Positions 55,154 to 63,986 of a stretch of DNA of 64,000 bases are shown here, piece after piece (the stretch's first letter is position 1; each line of letters starts with the position of its first letter). Made by a program: the position numbers and the translations under genes. The DNA comes from VRUE01 sp963699225 (GTDB taxonomy: Bacteria > Actinomycetota > Thermoleophilia > Solirubrobacterales > 70-9), in the NCBI GenBank assembly GCA_963699225.1, contig OY969423.1, forward strand, positions 1,798,001-1,862,000, in the 5' to 3' direction. Below the pieces are notes generated by a model. That model did no database searches. It saw nothing but the letters and a program-made list of their open reading frames with translations, and was not told the origin of the DNA.

Positions 55154-56995
55154 GTGAAGCAGCCGACGACCCAGCGAATCTTCGACCTTTTCAACGATCG
55201 CATCCAGTTTCAGGTCCCCGTCTATCAGCGGGCCTACATATGGAACGAGGCCGAGAACTGGGTGGCGCTTTGGGATGACATCGCCGACACGACCGACCGC
55301 TACCTCGCCGATCCTGGGGCGCACGATCCGCAGCGACATTTCCTTGGCCCGATTGTTCTCGATCAGGAGCACTCGGACCCCGGTGGCGTCGATCCCCGAT
55401 TGGTAATCGATGGCCAGCAGCGCCTCACAACTCTTCAGATCGTGATTGCCGCCACCGCCGCGGTGGCGAGGGAGCGAGGTGCGGAGGACATCGCCGTCGA
55501 ACTGGATGAGCTGAACTTCAATCGTGGGCGGGCGGCGCAGGGCGACCTGCGCTTCAAGGTTTGGCCCTCGCGGCGCGACCGGGCGGACTTCGTCGCCACC
55601 CTCGAAGGGAAGGCCGCCGAGGCGAGTAGCCCGATTTCGCAAGCGTGGCATTTCTTCCATGACCAGATCGACGAGTGGGTCATTGCCGGTGGGAGCGATG
55701 CGGATAGCCAGGCGACGCGCCTAGGCGCACTGAGAACGTGCCTGGACAGCCTCCTTTACGTCGTCTCGATCAACCTCGATGAGAGCGATAACGCCCAAGT
55801 CATCTTCGAGACCCTCAACGCCCGCGGAACCGGCCTCGGCGCGCTGGATTTGGTGAAGAACGCAACCTTCTTGCAGGGAGAGCGAGAGGGAGTGGTCACG
55901 GAATCGCTCTATGACGAGTGGTGGGAGCCAACATTCGAGGGAGACGACTACTGGCTCGAGGAGATCCGCCAAGGTCGAGAGAAGCGAGCGCGCGCGGACT
56001 GGTTCCTCATGCACTGGCTAGCGATGGAACTTGGGAGGGTGGTGCGGGCGGACAAGCTCTTCGACGCCTTCCGCAAAGACATCCTGCACGGCAAGTCAGA
56101 GCGTCCAATGAGCGACCTTGTGCCACGAATCTGCGAGGACGCGCGCGTCATGCGCTCGTTCGACGGCTACGAGCCCGGCACACCAGAGGGCCTCTTCTTC
56201 TCACGCATGGAAACTATGGACACGACCACGATGCTCCCCGTCGCGCTCTGCCTCTTCCGCGAGGCAGAGTTGAGCGCCGACCGGCGCCTGCGCGCGCTTG
56301 CCGCCCTCGAGAGCTGGCTCGTACGCCGGGCAATCCTGCGCCTCACCTCACAGAGCTACAACCGCACCCTTACCAGCCTTCTCAAGGCAATCAAGGGCGA
56401 GATCGCCCAAGCCGACGAAGGCGTGGCTCGCGAATTGCGGTCGTCGCAGGCGGCAACTGCGATCTGGCCATCCGACGAGGAAATTCGCCAGCGCCTTAAC
56501 GGCGGCGACCTTTACGGGTATGTCGGCCGGGATCGGGTCTGCATGATCCTCGAAGCCTGCGAGCTGGACCTCCGGAATTCCCCGAAGACCGAGGCCCTGG
56601 CTCTACCGGCGGGCCTCTCAATCGAGCACGCCATGCCGAAAGCGTGGGAAGAGAATTGGCCGATCGTCGACAGCGACGATCCCCAAGCCGCAACCGAAGA
56701 TCGCGACGCGCACGTGAATCGCCTCGGCAACCTGACCCTGGTCACACAGCCGCTCAACTCCTCGATGTCAAATGAACCCTGGCTGAAGACCGAGATCAAC
56801 CCATACGGCAAGCGCGATGAGCTCGCCAGTAGAAGTGTGCTCCTGATCAACCAGCGCCTCTGCCAGCATGAGCTCTGGGACGAGGAGCAGATCGACCAGC
56901 GCAGCGCAGACCTGACCGAGCGCGTGCTGCGAACCTGGCCCGGCCCCGACTCCCCCGCCTGGGCTATCAAGACCCCGGCCACGAGCGCAACCTGA
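55154..56995 (+). CDS. DUF262/DUF1524 protein (single-chain GmrSD-like defence nuclease)
   Basis: A 613-residue protein. The N-terminal DUF262 domain has VPVYQRAYIW and the ParB-like catalytic motif VIDGQQRLTTLQ (about residue 84), then ETLNARGTGLGALDLVKN. The C-terminal DUF1524 domain has the HNH-type segment IEHAMPKAW (about residue 490) and NRLGNLTLVTQPLN. This fusion corresponds to GmrSD/BrxU-type modification-dependent restriction, which cuts DNA carrying modified (e.g. glucosylated hydroxymethyl) cytosine using NTP; the phage target here is not known. A GTG start is used. It lies in a defence island next to toxin-antitoxin genes and the tRNA-Arg repeats. Confidence 0.9.
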   Translation: MKQPTTQRIFDLFNDRIQFQVPVYQRAYIWNEAENWVALWDDIADTTDRYLADPGAHDPQRHFLGPIVLDQEHSDPGGVDPRLVIDGQQRLTTLQIVIAATAAVARERGAEDIAVELDELNFNRGRAAQGDLRFKVWPSRRDRADFVATLEGKAAEASSPISQAWHFFHDQIDEWVIAGGSDADSQATRLGALRTCLDSLLYVVSINLDESDNAQVIFETLNARGTGLGALDLVKNATFLQGEREGVVTESLYDEWWEPTFEGDDYWLEEIRQGREKRARADWFLMHWLAMELGRVVRADKLFDAFRKDILHGKSERPMSDLVPRICEDARVMRSFDGYEPGTPEGLFFSRMETMDTTTMLPVALCLFREAELSADRRLRALAALESWLVRRAILRLTSQSYNRTLTSLLKAIKGEIAQADEGVARELRSSQAATAIWPSDEEIRQRLNGGDLYGYVGRDRVCMILEACELDLRNSPKTEALALPAGLSIEHAMPKAWEENWPIVDSDDPQAATEDRDAHVNRLGNLTLVTQPLNSSMSNEPWLKTEINPYGKRDELASRSVLLINQRLCQHELWDEEQIDQRSADLTERVLRTWPGPDSPAWAIKTPATSAT

Positions 56996-57050
56996 GCTCG
57001 CCGAAGCCGCGTTTCGCTATCGAACTTCCTGCCTTACGTTTTGCCTATCT

Positions 57051-57087
57051 GCCCCGATAGCTCAGCTGGAAGCGACTCCCTCCTAAG
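57051..57087 (+). repeat. Partial tRNA-Arg(CCU), 5' half, copy 1
   Basis: Matches the first 40 bases of the intact tRNA-Arg at 58878 except for loss of three bases (TAG) in the D-loop region. It ends at CTCCTAAG, in the anticodon loop, after which sequence is unrelated to the tRNA 3' half. It cannot make a tRNA. It starts 55 bp after the DUF262 stop. Confidence 0.9.
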
Positions 57088-57183
57088 CGGTCGGGGGAGT
57101 GCGCGTTTTCGGCTCTGCAGAGCCGTGGCGCTTGCCTTTCTCAAGAATAGGGGATTGCTTTCGATTTCCACCGATTAACGATC

Positions 57184-57216
57184 GTTTGGGCAGCGAAAGC
57201 CGCCCGCTGCCCAAAC
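57184..57216 (+). other. Stem-loop in the leader of mini-element 1
   Basis: Perfect 12-bp arms (57184-57195 and 57205-57216, GTTTGGGCAGCG and its complement) with a short loop. The same stem, with loop sequence changed, stands at the equivalent place in unit 2 (58060-58088). The gap 57088-57251 between the tRNA remnant and the first start codon holds only this leader. Confidence 0.75.
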
Positions 57217-57251
57217 AGAAGAGAACCGTTCCGCTCCGCTACCGTGTCTTT

Positions 57252-57428
57252 GTGGCATCGATCCAACAGCCGAGCGAAGCGTCAAAGGGTCCTGCAGCGG
57301 CAGCCGAGGCAGTTCGCGTGCAGCGACTCCGCGATGACGCCCAGCGACCAATGAGCATCAACCTGGCCGAGGGAATCGCGCTGAGTCACAAGCTGATGCA
57401 ATTCGTGGGTACCGCTCGTCCACGTTGA
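57252..57428 (+). CDS. Small protein partnered with nucleotidyltransferase (possible antitoxin)
   Basis: A 58-residue product (GTG at 57252), Ala/Gln/Arg-rich and helical, with SINLAEGIALSHKLMQF at the C-terminal end. It overlaps the next gene by 4 bp (TTGA), so the two are translationally coupled, as in toxin-antitoxin pairs. I do not recognise a family; a possible role as antitoxin or targeting partner rests on position only. An upstream extension of the frame into the leader is rejected because the leader is conserved with unit 2 as non-coding DNA. Confidence 0.6.
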   Translation: MASIQQPSEASKGPAAAAEAVRVQRLRDDAQRPMSINLAEGIALSHKLMQFVGTARPR

Positions 57429-57901
57429 CCGAAGCGGCCTTCGATCAACTCCTTCGCCGGCTCTCGGAGGCAGACGTCAAGTTCGTACTGATCGGCGGGC
57501 TGGCCGTCAACGCCTGGGGGGTTGTCCGCGGAACCAAGGACGTAGACATCGTCGTTGCCCCAGATATCGAGAACCTCAAACGGGTTGCGGCGGTAGCGGC
57601 GGAAGTCAACGGCCATGTGCAAACCGGTGAATCCTTCCTCAGCAGCCAACCTTCGATTGCGGGGCAGCTCGCGAGCGGCGAGCAGGTTGCCATTGAGACC
57701 GAGCTGGGTCGCCTGGACGTTGTCCAAGGGCTTGACGGCGTCCCTGGTTTTGACGAGCTACACCCTCGTGCCACTGAGACCGAGGTTCTCGGCGTGAGAG
57801 TCGCCGTCTGCTCAGTTGAGGACCTGAAGGCAATGAAGCAAGCCGCTGGGAGAACCCGCGATCTCGCTGACCTCGAGGACCTCGATGCTGCAGGCAGTTA
57901 G
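57425..57901 (+). CDS. AbiEii-like nucleotidyltransferase
   Basis: A 158-residue protein of the Pol-beta nucleotidyltransferase superfamily. FVLIGGLAVNAWGVVRGTKD followed by VDIVV gives the GG and D-x-D-type catalytic sites, and the C-terminal DLKAMKQAAGRTRDLADLEDL is typical of AbiEii-like and DUF6036 proteins. Relatives act as toxins that modify tRNA 3' ends or as antitoxins. TTG start with TTGA overlap to the preceding gene. It stops 20 bp before the second tRNA half copy. Confidence 0.85.
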   Translation: MTEAAFDQLLRRLSEADVKFVLIGGLAVNAWGVVRGTKDVDIVVAPDIENLKRVAAVAAEVNGHVQTGESFLSSQPSIAGQLASGEQVAIETELGRLDVVQGLDGVPGFDELHPRATETEVLGVRVAVCSVEDLKAMKQAAGRTRDLADLEDLDAAGS

Positions 57902-57921
57902 CTCTACGATTCGATGATCCA

Positions 57922-57961
<40 letters not shown>

Positions 57962-58059
57962 CGAGTTTGAGGAGTGCGCATTTTCGGCTTTGGAGTGCGG
58001 CCGGCATCATTTCGAATGCGGTCGCGGATTCCAGTCGATTGCCGTGGTTATACGCCGGT

Positions 58060-58088
58060 TTGGGCAGCGAAACCGCTTCGCTGCCCAA
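58060..58088 (+). other. Stem-loop in the leader of mini-element 2
   Basis: Perfect 10-bp arms (58060-58069, 58079-58088, TTGGGCAGCG and complement) around AAACCGCTT-type loop sequence. It matches the stem in unit 1 in arm sequence and position. The leader 57962-58130 ends with CGCTCCGCTACC, also present in unit 1 shortly before its start codon. Confidence 0.75.
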
Positions 58089-58130
58089 TGGATTGCATTG
58101 TCCGCAACTCGCTCCGCTACCTTGTCCACC

Positions 58131-58448
58131 ATGGTTTCTCGCGACCTGATCGACCAGGCAGGGCAACTGTTGGCAGAAGCCGCCGGCGCAAGGTCAGAAG
58201 TGATCCTCTTCGGCTCCCACGCGCGTGGAGAGGCGGGGCCGGATAGCGATGTCGACTTCCTCGTCATCGAGCCTGTTGTCGAGAACCGCCTCAGGGAGTG
58301 GGAGCGTCTGCGACGCGCTCTCAGAGATTTCCCAGCACCGGTAGACATCGTCGTCCTAGACGAAGAGCGCGCCGAACGCCGCGCAAAGGTGCCGGGAACG
58401 ATGGTCCACCATGCGCTCCGCGACGGCCGCGTCCTTGCCCACGCCTGA
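58131..58448 (+). CDS. MNT-type minimal nucleotidyltransferase (antitoxin of a HEPN/MNT pair)
   Basis: A 105-residue minimal nucleotidyltransferase with GSHARGEAGPDSDVDFLV, the GSxARG...SDxD catalytic signature of MntA-like proteins, and DIVVLDE as the third acidic site. In HEPN/MNT systems the MNT enzyme adds AMP to the HEPN RNase toxin to silence it. The ATG at 58131 is the first good start after the leader. It overlaps the HEPN gene (58411 start) in another frame. Confidence 0.9.
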   Translation: MVSRDLIDQAGQLLAEAAGARSEVILFGSHARGEAGPDSDVDFLVIEPVVENRLREWERLRRALRDFPAPVDIVVLDEERAERRAKVPGTMVHHALRDGRVLAHA

Positions 58449-58845
58449 GCAGATCGAAGTTGCGGGGTCCCTCGCTCGGCTCGCAGCAATCGACCTGGCG
58501 ACTGCCGAGAAGCTCGCTCCAGATCCAGAGATGGATGACCGCCCGGTGGGCTTTCACGCGCAGCAGGCCGTCGAGAAGGCCGTGAAGGTCGCTCTGATGT
58601 TGGAGGGCATCGACTTTCCAAAGACACACGACCTCGAATATCTGATCGTGTTGGCCGAGAAACACTCCATCACCATGGAGCCGGAGCTCGAATCGGCTTC
58701 CTGGCTAACACCCTGGGCCGCTGAATTCCGCTACGACGACGCGCCGATCGAGACGCTGGATCGCAAGCGGGCGATCGCCGTGGCCAACACTGCCGTCACC
58801 TGGTGCCAGGAGCTGATCACAGAAGCTGCCGGGCGGCTCTCATAG
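58411..58845 (+). CDS. HEPN-domain protein (toxin partner of MNT)
   Basis: A 144-residue helical protein with the HEPN core GFHAQQAVEKAVKVALML and FPKTHDLEYL. It is the usual partner of MNT. The classical RNase motif (R-x4-6-H) is not obvious; FRYDDAP is the only Arg-Tyr site near the expected place. It may therefore be of the non-catalytic or variant HEPN type. A TTG at 58435 is an alternative start with less overlap. It stops 32 bp before the intact tRNA. Confidence 0.85.
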   Translation: MRSATAASLPTPEQIEVAGSLARLAAIDLATAEKLAPDPEMDDRPVGFHAQQAVEKAVKVALMLEGIDFPKTHDLEYLIVLAEKHSITMEPELESASWLTPWAAEFRYDDAPIETLDRKRAIAVANTAVTWCQELITEAAGRLS

Positions 58846-58877
58846 GCAGGGACATCTACGAGACAATCTGCAAACCC

Positions 58878-58951
<74 letters not shown>

Positions 58952-58973
58952 TGGTGGATCGATGGAGGCGGCA

Positions 58974-60515
58974 ATGACCGAGATGTATGAGCGAAACGTG
59001 GTGCTGGCAGCCGACTGGGCACGCCTGCACGAGGAGGCACTCACCCGAGTCTTCAAGGCCTTCGAGCGAGATGGAGAGTGGCCGGACGGCGAGAATCTCC
59101 AGCGGGAGCTGAACCGCAGCGGCAGTACCCACGACCTGATCGCCGAGCTGCGGGACCTGCCTCCATCGCTCGGCGTCTTCCAAGGACACGGTCGGGTAGC
59201 GCTCAGCGTCCGCGGACTCTCTTTCATACCTGGGGCACGCCCGTTGCTCGAGGCGTACATGAAGGTGATCACGCTCGCCGTCGGTCGGTATCGCGGCGTG
59301 GAGGAGCAGCCTCGAATCACCGATGAAGACCTGCGCACCGAGCTGGGGATGGATGATGAGCTGGCAAAACGAGTGGGAGGCCTCGTCTTCGGTGAGGGTT
59401 GGCCTTTCGGCAGCGGGGGAGGCGAAGCTGACGGCTCCTGGTACCGGGACGTGCCAATCGAGCTGCGACACCTAATCGCCGCCGGCGACATCGATGACTT
59501 CCTCGCGGTCCAAGCGAAGCTCCGGTACGGCCCGCCCGCGCCGGCGCACAACTGGCCGGCCCAACTCGTGTCGGCCGCCCCGGCCGTAACGGCCGTAACG
59601 GTGACCAGCGAGCCCGCCCCCGGGAACGCAATGGCATCTAGGACGGTGGCCGAGCCCGCTGGTGTGACAAGCAGGACCTTTCAGCCACTCAGCCCCAAGA
59701 TCTTCAGACGATTGGTTTTCGGCGAGCTGGCGAAGCTCAAGGCCGAGAAGTACTTCGTCGAGGGATTCGAGGAGGGCGAGCACGTGGGCATCGCACCGGA
59801 TGGCGAACCGGTCATCGCGCCCCCACATATCGAGAACCCCGAAGCCTGGCTGATGCTGAACTTGAATCGCGAGGGCCTGTGGCCGCAGCTGCAGAACCCA
59901 GAGAGCCTTGCCTCTCCCTCGTCACCCAGCACCCAGTTCGACGACCAGGGCCTTCTCCTGCGCACACTGGAACTGCTCTACCGCGACGTGGTGTCGAGAC
60001 CCGTCTTGGACCCTGACGGCTCGTTTGAAGGTTTCTACGAACTGGCGGCGGGACAAGCCAGGCTGCGGGAGGCGGTCGCCCCAATCCTCGAGAGGCTTCA
60101 GCCCAGCCTGGAAATGCGCGCCGACGGTGAGATAGCGGCGAAGAGTGCCCCGGGCCTGGAGGTGCTGGGTGACCAGCCGCTCCCGACCTCCGCCATCGCC
60201 GACGACATCCGGGCGAAGGTGCTCGACGCGATCCGCGCATTCCGCGACGTCGACGCCACTGTGGAGGCGCAATTCGCCGCTCTCAGTCAGCTGGCCGGGA
60301 TCCTCGAGCGGCTGCGAGAGGACAAGCGACTGAATGTACTCGGCAAGAAGGATCAGGGGTCGCTCTTCGATATTGCCAACAACTACGGCATCCGCCACAA
60401 CAAACGCGACCAGAAGCGCGACTATGGACCGGCCTTTCGCGAGTGGATCTTCTTCGCCTACCTGGCTGCCATCCGTCTGGCGATGCGCGTAGCGGAAGGC
60501 GACGATGAGGACTGA
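58974..60515 (+). CDS. Large island protein with HEPN-like C-terminal region
   Basis: A protein of about 513 residues. The ATG at 58974 is preferred over 58962 because GGAGG lies 4-5 bases before it. The N-terminal 150 residues are helical and mixed (winged-helix-like). Residues about 200-300 hold a Pro/Ala linker and a domain with VGIAPDGEPVIAPPHIENPE. The C-terminal 90 residues (LAGILERLREDKRLNVLG ... ANNYGIRHNKRDQKRDYG ... FFAYLAAIRLAMRV) are helical with RHNKRDQ-like basic sites, reminiscent of HEPN/abortive-infection tails. I do not recognise the whole family. Its place next to TA modules and the tRNA suggests a defence or stress role; that is inference. Confidence 0.6.
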   Translation: MTEMYERNVVLAADWARLHEEALTRVFKAFERDGEWPDGENLQRELNRSGSTHDLIAELRDLPPSLGVFQGHGRVALSVRGLSFIPGARPLLEAYMKVITLAVGRYRGVEEQPRITDEDLRTELGMDDELAKRVGGLVFGEGWPFGSGGGEADGSWYRDVPIELRHLIAAGDIDDFLAVQAKLRYGPPAPAHNWPAQLVSAAPAVTAVTVTSEPAPGNAMASRTVAEPAGVTSRTFQPLSPKIFRRLVFGELAKLKAEKYFVEGFEEGEHVGIAPDGEPVIAPPHIENPEAWLMLNLNREGLWPQLQNPESLASPSSPSTQFDDQGLLLRTLELLYRDVVSRPVLDPDGSFEGFYELAAGQARLREAVAPILERLQPSLEMRADGEIAAKSAPGLEVLGDQPLPTSAIADDIRAKVLDAIRAFRDVDATVEAQFAALSQLAGILERLREDKRLNVLGKKDQGSLFDIANNYGIRHNKRDQKRDYGPAFREWIFFAYLAAIRLAMRVAEGDDED

Positions 60516-60519
60516 GTGA

Positions 60520-60702
60520 CAACAGGGACAGGCCGCCGCCCGCGACATTGTTAGTCATCAGGTCGAGGTAATCGAACGAGACTGGGACGAGGTGTGCGAC
60601 CTGGCCCACCTTCCCGCCGCCGCGCGTGAACGGTTCTGGGGCCGCCAGTTCCTCAACCCTTTCGCACTAGAGGGATACGGCGCGAACAGCAACAAGTTCT
60701 AG
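60520..60702 (+). pseudogene. Fragment resembling the C-terminus of a HipA-type kinase toxin
   Basis: A frame of 60 codons with no ATG, GTG or TTG start, ending TAG at 60700-60702. Its peptide (WDEVCDLAHLPAAARERF, WGRQFLNPFALEGYG) resembles the last residues of HipA-family proteins, but this is from memory and moderate. It follows the previous stop by 4 bases. Best read as the remnant of a deleted gene in the island; it could also be a non-coding coincidence. Confidence 0.35.
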
Positions 60703-60731
60703 GGGCTGGCACGGTGCGCCAGCCACCAACC

Positions 60732-63700
60732 TCAGCCCTTCTTATGCCCCTTCTTGTGAGCGCCCTTGCGCCCCTTCCCCCCACACTTAGCCTTCACCAC
60801 CGGCGTCGTATCCCAGGCCTTGCCGTTTTGACCGTCCATCAAGACCGTCGCCTTGTTGGCAGAAGCGCAGAGGTTGCGGCTGTTGACGATCAGGCCCTTC
60901 TTACCGCCTTGCATCTGCAAGGTGAACTTGGAGATCGGGGCATCGGGAACTGCTTCAAAGGTATTCCTGAGAGCGCCTTTGACTGAATCGACTTTGCCAG
61001 CTACCACCACGTCTACTTGGCCATGCAGGGCAACTACTAGGTCTGGCAGCTGGTGGCTGGAGGATCTGAGGAAGACCGGGCCACTTAGCGGTTGGTCAAG
61101 CAATGGCGTGGTCGCTGTTGCCTTGCCATAGATCGATCTTGTTGGGCACTTTTCTCCGGGGATAGCTCCTTCAGCGAACTGGACCCTGGTGCAGACGGTG
61201 CCGATGTGGCTTTGTTCGAGGAAGGCGGAGTGGGGCAGCTCAACTGAGACCTGCCCGATGTTTGCTTCCCCTGCCTTTGCTGTTGCGGTTGCGCTCAGGG
61301 CTGGGAAGTCGCCTCGCTTGGTCCCTCCCTTGAGGGAGATCTGGAGCTTCGGTTTGAAGGGGAGGGTGTTGCAGCCTCCGACCTGGAAGGGGGAAGAGAG
61401 GGCCTGGGTGGATCCCAGGGCCGAGGTGAGGCTTCCTCCTACCGCCATTGGGTTGCAGCTCGTTGGGTTCAAAGAGAAGTTGGGGCGGCCCAGTTCCAAG
61501 GAGATGCTTCTGACATCCAATGGGATGCCGTCGAGGATCTGGGGCAAGGGATCGCTTACGGCGTGGATCTTTGCTGTTTCGGGATCAACGTTTAGAGCGA
61601 CCCTTGTCGTTACGACTCCGAGGTCGAAGGGACCTGCGACTGCTGGGGTGATCACAACGATGGAGATCGGAGCGCCCTTATAGGGACCCGCTAGGTAGAC
61701 GTGGGCTCCGACGTGGATCGGGGTGATGCCTGAGCCTGCAGCTATGTCTGCTGTTCCTACTTCCGAGGAAGTAGGGCAGGAGGGGCTCGCCTTCTCCAGG
61801 GCTCCATCGCCGTTGTGGGTCCTTGAGAGCGCTTGGGCTATTCCCGACTGCGGGCAGTAGGGGATGCCTGCCAGCTTGCCGGTCAGGCCCTCGGGCAGGG
61901 TGGTGTCGATGCCGGCGATTCTCTGGGTTCCGTCTTCTCTTGAGAGCTTCAAGACGAAGGGGCTATAGGCGCCTGCTTGGGGGCTGATTGTGCCGGCTGA
62001 GAAAGCTGGCTTGTTGGGGGCTTCACCGCCACTCCTTGGGCAGTTGCCGCCTTGGGGAGTGGTTGTGGTTTCGAAGGAGTCGGTCTTCTGCACCGTCGCG
62101 CCTTCTGGGGTCGACCAGGGAGTGAGGCTGGCGGTCGTGGTGTAGGCGCCGCAGGTTGCAGGAGTGGTGAGAGCCGCCCTCGGTCCGTTGAAGAGATGAA
62201 GCGTGACGTCTTCGAGCGGAAGCTCGGGGCTTTCTTCCACGGTCGTGGTCAGCTGGCCCGTGTTCGGATCCGCGGTGACCTTGCCGGAGAGCTTTGCCAC
62301 GACGCCGGTCTGGGGGTCTTCGACGGCGATATAGATGCCGAGGAGGGAGTTGAAGGGATTGTTGAAGGGGCTCGCCAGGTAGACGGCTCCCTCAAGGGGG
62401 TTCTCAAGCAGCGGGGTCTTGACTTCGACCGAGCCGATCTTGGAGTCGCTGGGGCATCCAGCCGGCTTGGTGCCGTCTTCGCCGAGCTGCTGGGGTGTGC
62501 AGCCCCCGAGGCCGCTGCCAGCGGAGGGGTTCAGCACCATCCCCGCCGGCAGGGTGACCGTGGTGTTCTTCAGGTTGGCCGTGGAGCGCCCGCCGATGCT
62601 TTCTTCCTGGGGCTGTTTGAGGTCGAATTCAAGACCACTCGGAGAGTCGGCCAGGTTCGTCGTCGGCCTCGCTTCGATCGTCGGTTCGAACTGCAGCGAG
62701 TTGCAGCCGTCGATACCGACCGGGTTGCCGTTGCCGTCGGTGGACTCATAGCTCGCTTCTGCTCCTTCTCCGAGCCAGTTGGCGATGTGCAGGAAGGTGT
62801 CGATTGGCTCGGCGCCGCAGGAGCTCGGCAGGCTGACCGCGGCGGTGTGCAGTTCTTCTTTCAGTGGGCAGCTGCCGCCGTTAATCAAGCAGCGGCCACG
62901 GGTCTGGTCGTGCCCGGAGTCGGTCGGGTTTCCCCAGAAGGTCACTTCGTTGCCGATGATCCCCACCTGCGCCGGGATGTTGCGCACGTCGGCCGCCAGC
63001 CCGTAGTCGCCGTTTGAGCGCACCCGGCCCATCAGGTGGATGAAGATGCCGGGGACCGGTTCGAAGCCGAACTCGGCCGGCACACCCGCCGGCGGCACCA
63101 TGTTGTAGAGGGCGAACAGGGAGATGCCGGGGCTTTCACCGCCGATGCTCGAGGAGAGCGAGATGAGGCCGATCTGGGTGTCTTCGGGGCAACTCGCCGC
63201 TCCGAATACTTCGCTCTCCAGATCCACCTCTTCGCATTGAGGTACGGCATTGGGGTTGATCACCATCCCCTGGGGCACTTCGCCGGTGATGTCGCGCACG
63301 CCGCCGCCCGGCACGTAGGAAGTGTGTCCATTTTCAGGGTTGCTGTTGAACTCCATCCCCACGCTCAGCTGGTAGGGATGCGAGCCGGAAAGGGTCGCAG
63401 TCGAGCCATCGGCATTGGTGGCGCTGCCGTGAGCACCCGAGCTTTCCGGGAGGAAGCCGAGGGGCGCTGGTTCGGCGCTGACCGTGGTCGGCACCGTGGC
63501 CGTGGCCGGTTCGGCGCCGCCGCCTTCGACTTGGGCTTGGTTGACCACGGTGTCAGGCGCGGCTGCTTCAACTTCCAGCGGCACGAAGGCGACGACCTTC
63601 TGGCCGGGGTAGAGCGCTTCGCTCGTGCCGCAGCTGACCGTCTGCCCGGCGACCGTGCAGCTTAGTTTGTGGCGGGCGAATTCGGCTCCGAATTCGCCTG

Positions 63701-63986
63701 TGGGGGGCTGAGCGGGCGAGGGCACGACCCCGCTCGGCAGGGTGTCTTCGATCGTGTACTGGCCTTCGGTCGGCGCCGCGCCGGTGTTGGTCGCGACCAG
63801 CGCGTAGCCGGGGCCTTCGTTGTATGAGCTGCTCTTCGTTCCCGGCTTGAAGTTGGCCGGGAAAGAGATGATCGAGAGGCGCCAGCCAGGCTTGGCCCCC
63901 GGTTCGGCGGCGCTTGCGGGTGTCGCGGTGACCGCCAGCACACAGAGCGCTGCGAGAAAGGCCACGATCCGGAGCTGGTTGCGCAT
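60732..63986 (-). CDS. Large secreted beta-rich protein with Lys-rich tail
   Basis: A 1084-residue exported protein (signal about residues 1-27, ending PASAAEPG). An early domain resembles DUF11-type adhesin repeats (YALVATNTGAAPTEGQY, EDTLPSGVVPS), followed by a long repeat-like beta-rich region with LAGTLSG-type and GxxxCP segments (TLPAGMVLNPSAGSGLGGC, TLPEGLTGKLAGIPYCPQSG). Scattered Cys pairs and a C-terminal Lys/Gly-rich tail ending GHKKG may contact the wall or anionic polymers. It resembles very large secreted proteins common in Solirubrobacterales-like genomes; function unknown. The coding part 60850-62050 uses codons ending in A/T far more than 62100-63980. Confidence 0.85.
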   Translation of the reverse strand: MRNQLRIVAFLAALCVLAVTATPASAAEPGAKPGWRLSIISFPANFKPGTKSSSYNEGPGYALVATNTGAAPTEGQYTIEDTLPSGVVPSPAQPPTGEFGAEFARHKLSCTVAGQTVSCGTSEALYPGQKVVAFVPLEVEAAAPDTVVNQAQVEGGGAEPATATVPTTVSAEPAPLGFLPESSGAHGSATNADGSTATLSGSHPYQLSVGMEFNSNPENGHTSYVPGGGVRDITGEVPQGMVINPNAVPQCEEVDLESEVFGAASCPEDTQIGLISLSSSIGGESPGISLFALYNMVPPAGVPAEFGFEPVPGIFIHLMGRVRSNGDYGLAADVRNIPAQVGIIGNEVTFWGNPTDSGHDQTRGRCLINGGSCPLKEELHTAAVSLPSSCGAEPIDTFLHIANWLGEGAEASYESTDGNGNPVGIDGCNSLQFEPTIEARPTTNLADSPSGLEFDLKQPQEESIGGRSTANLKNTTVTLPAGMVLNPSAGSGLGGCTPQQLGEDGTKPAGCPSDSKIGSVEVKTPLLENPLEGAVYLASPFNNPFNSLLGIYIAVEDPQTGVVAKLSGKVTADPNTGQLTTTVEESPELPLEDVTLHLFNGPRAALTTPATCGAYTTTASLTPWSTPEGATVQKTDSFETTTTPQGGNCPRSGGEAPNKPAFSAGTISPQAGAYSPFVLKLSREDGTQRIAGIDTTLPEGLTGKLAGIPYCPQSGIAQALSRTHNGDGALEKASPSCPTSSEVGTADIAAGSGITPIHVGAHVYLAGPYKGAPISIVVITPAVAGPFDLGVVTTRVALNVDPETAKIHAVSDPLPQILDGIPLDVRSISLELGRPNFSLNPTSCNPMAVGGSLTSALGSTQALSSPFQVGGCNTLPFKPKLQISLKGGTKRGDFPALSATATAKAGEANIGQVSVELPHSAFLEQSHIGTVCTRVQFAEGAIPGEKCPTRSIYGKATATTPLLDQPLSGPVFLRSSSHQLPDLVVALHGQVDVVVAGKVDSVKGALRNTFEAVPDAPISKFTLQMQGGKKGLIVNSRNLCASANKATVLMDGQNGKAWDTTPVVKAKCGGKGRKGAHKKGHKKG

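Larger units (their letters stand above)
57051..57921 (+). mobile_element. Putative tRNA-Arg-inserted mini-element 1 (58-aa gene + nucleotidyltransferase)
   Basis: The unit runs from a tRNA-Arg(CCU) 5' half copy (57051-57087) to just before the next copy at 57922. It contains a leader with stem-loop, a 58-residue gene and a nucleotidyltransferase gene. There is no integrase. The left-end leader resembles that of unit 2. The tRNA copies make direct repeats at the borders, as expected for site-specific insertion; mobility itself is inference. Confidence 0.5.
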
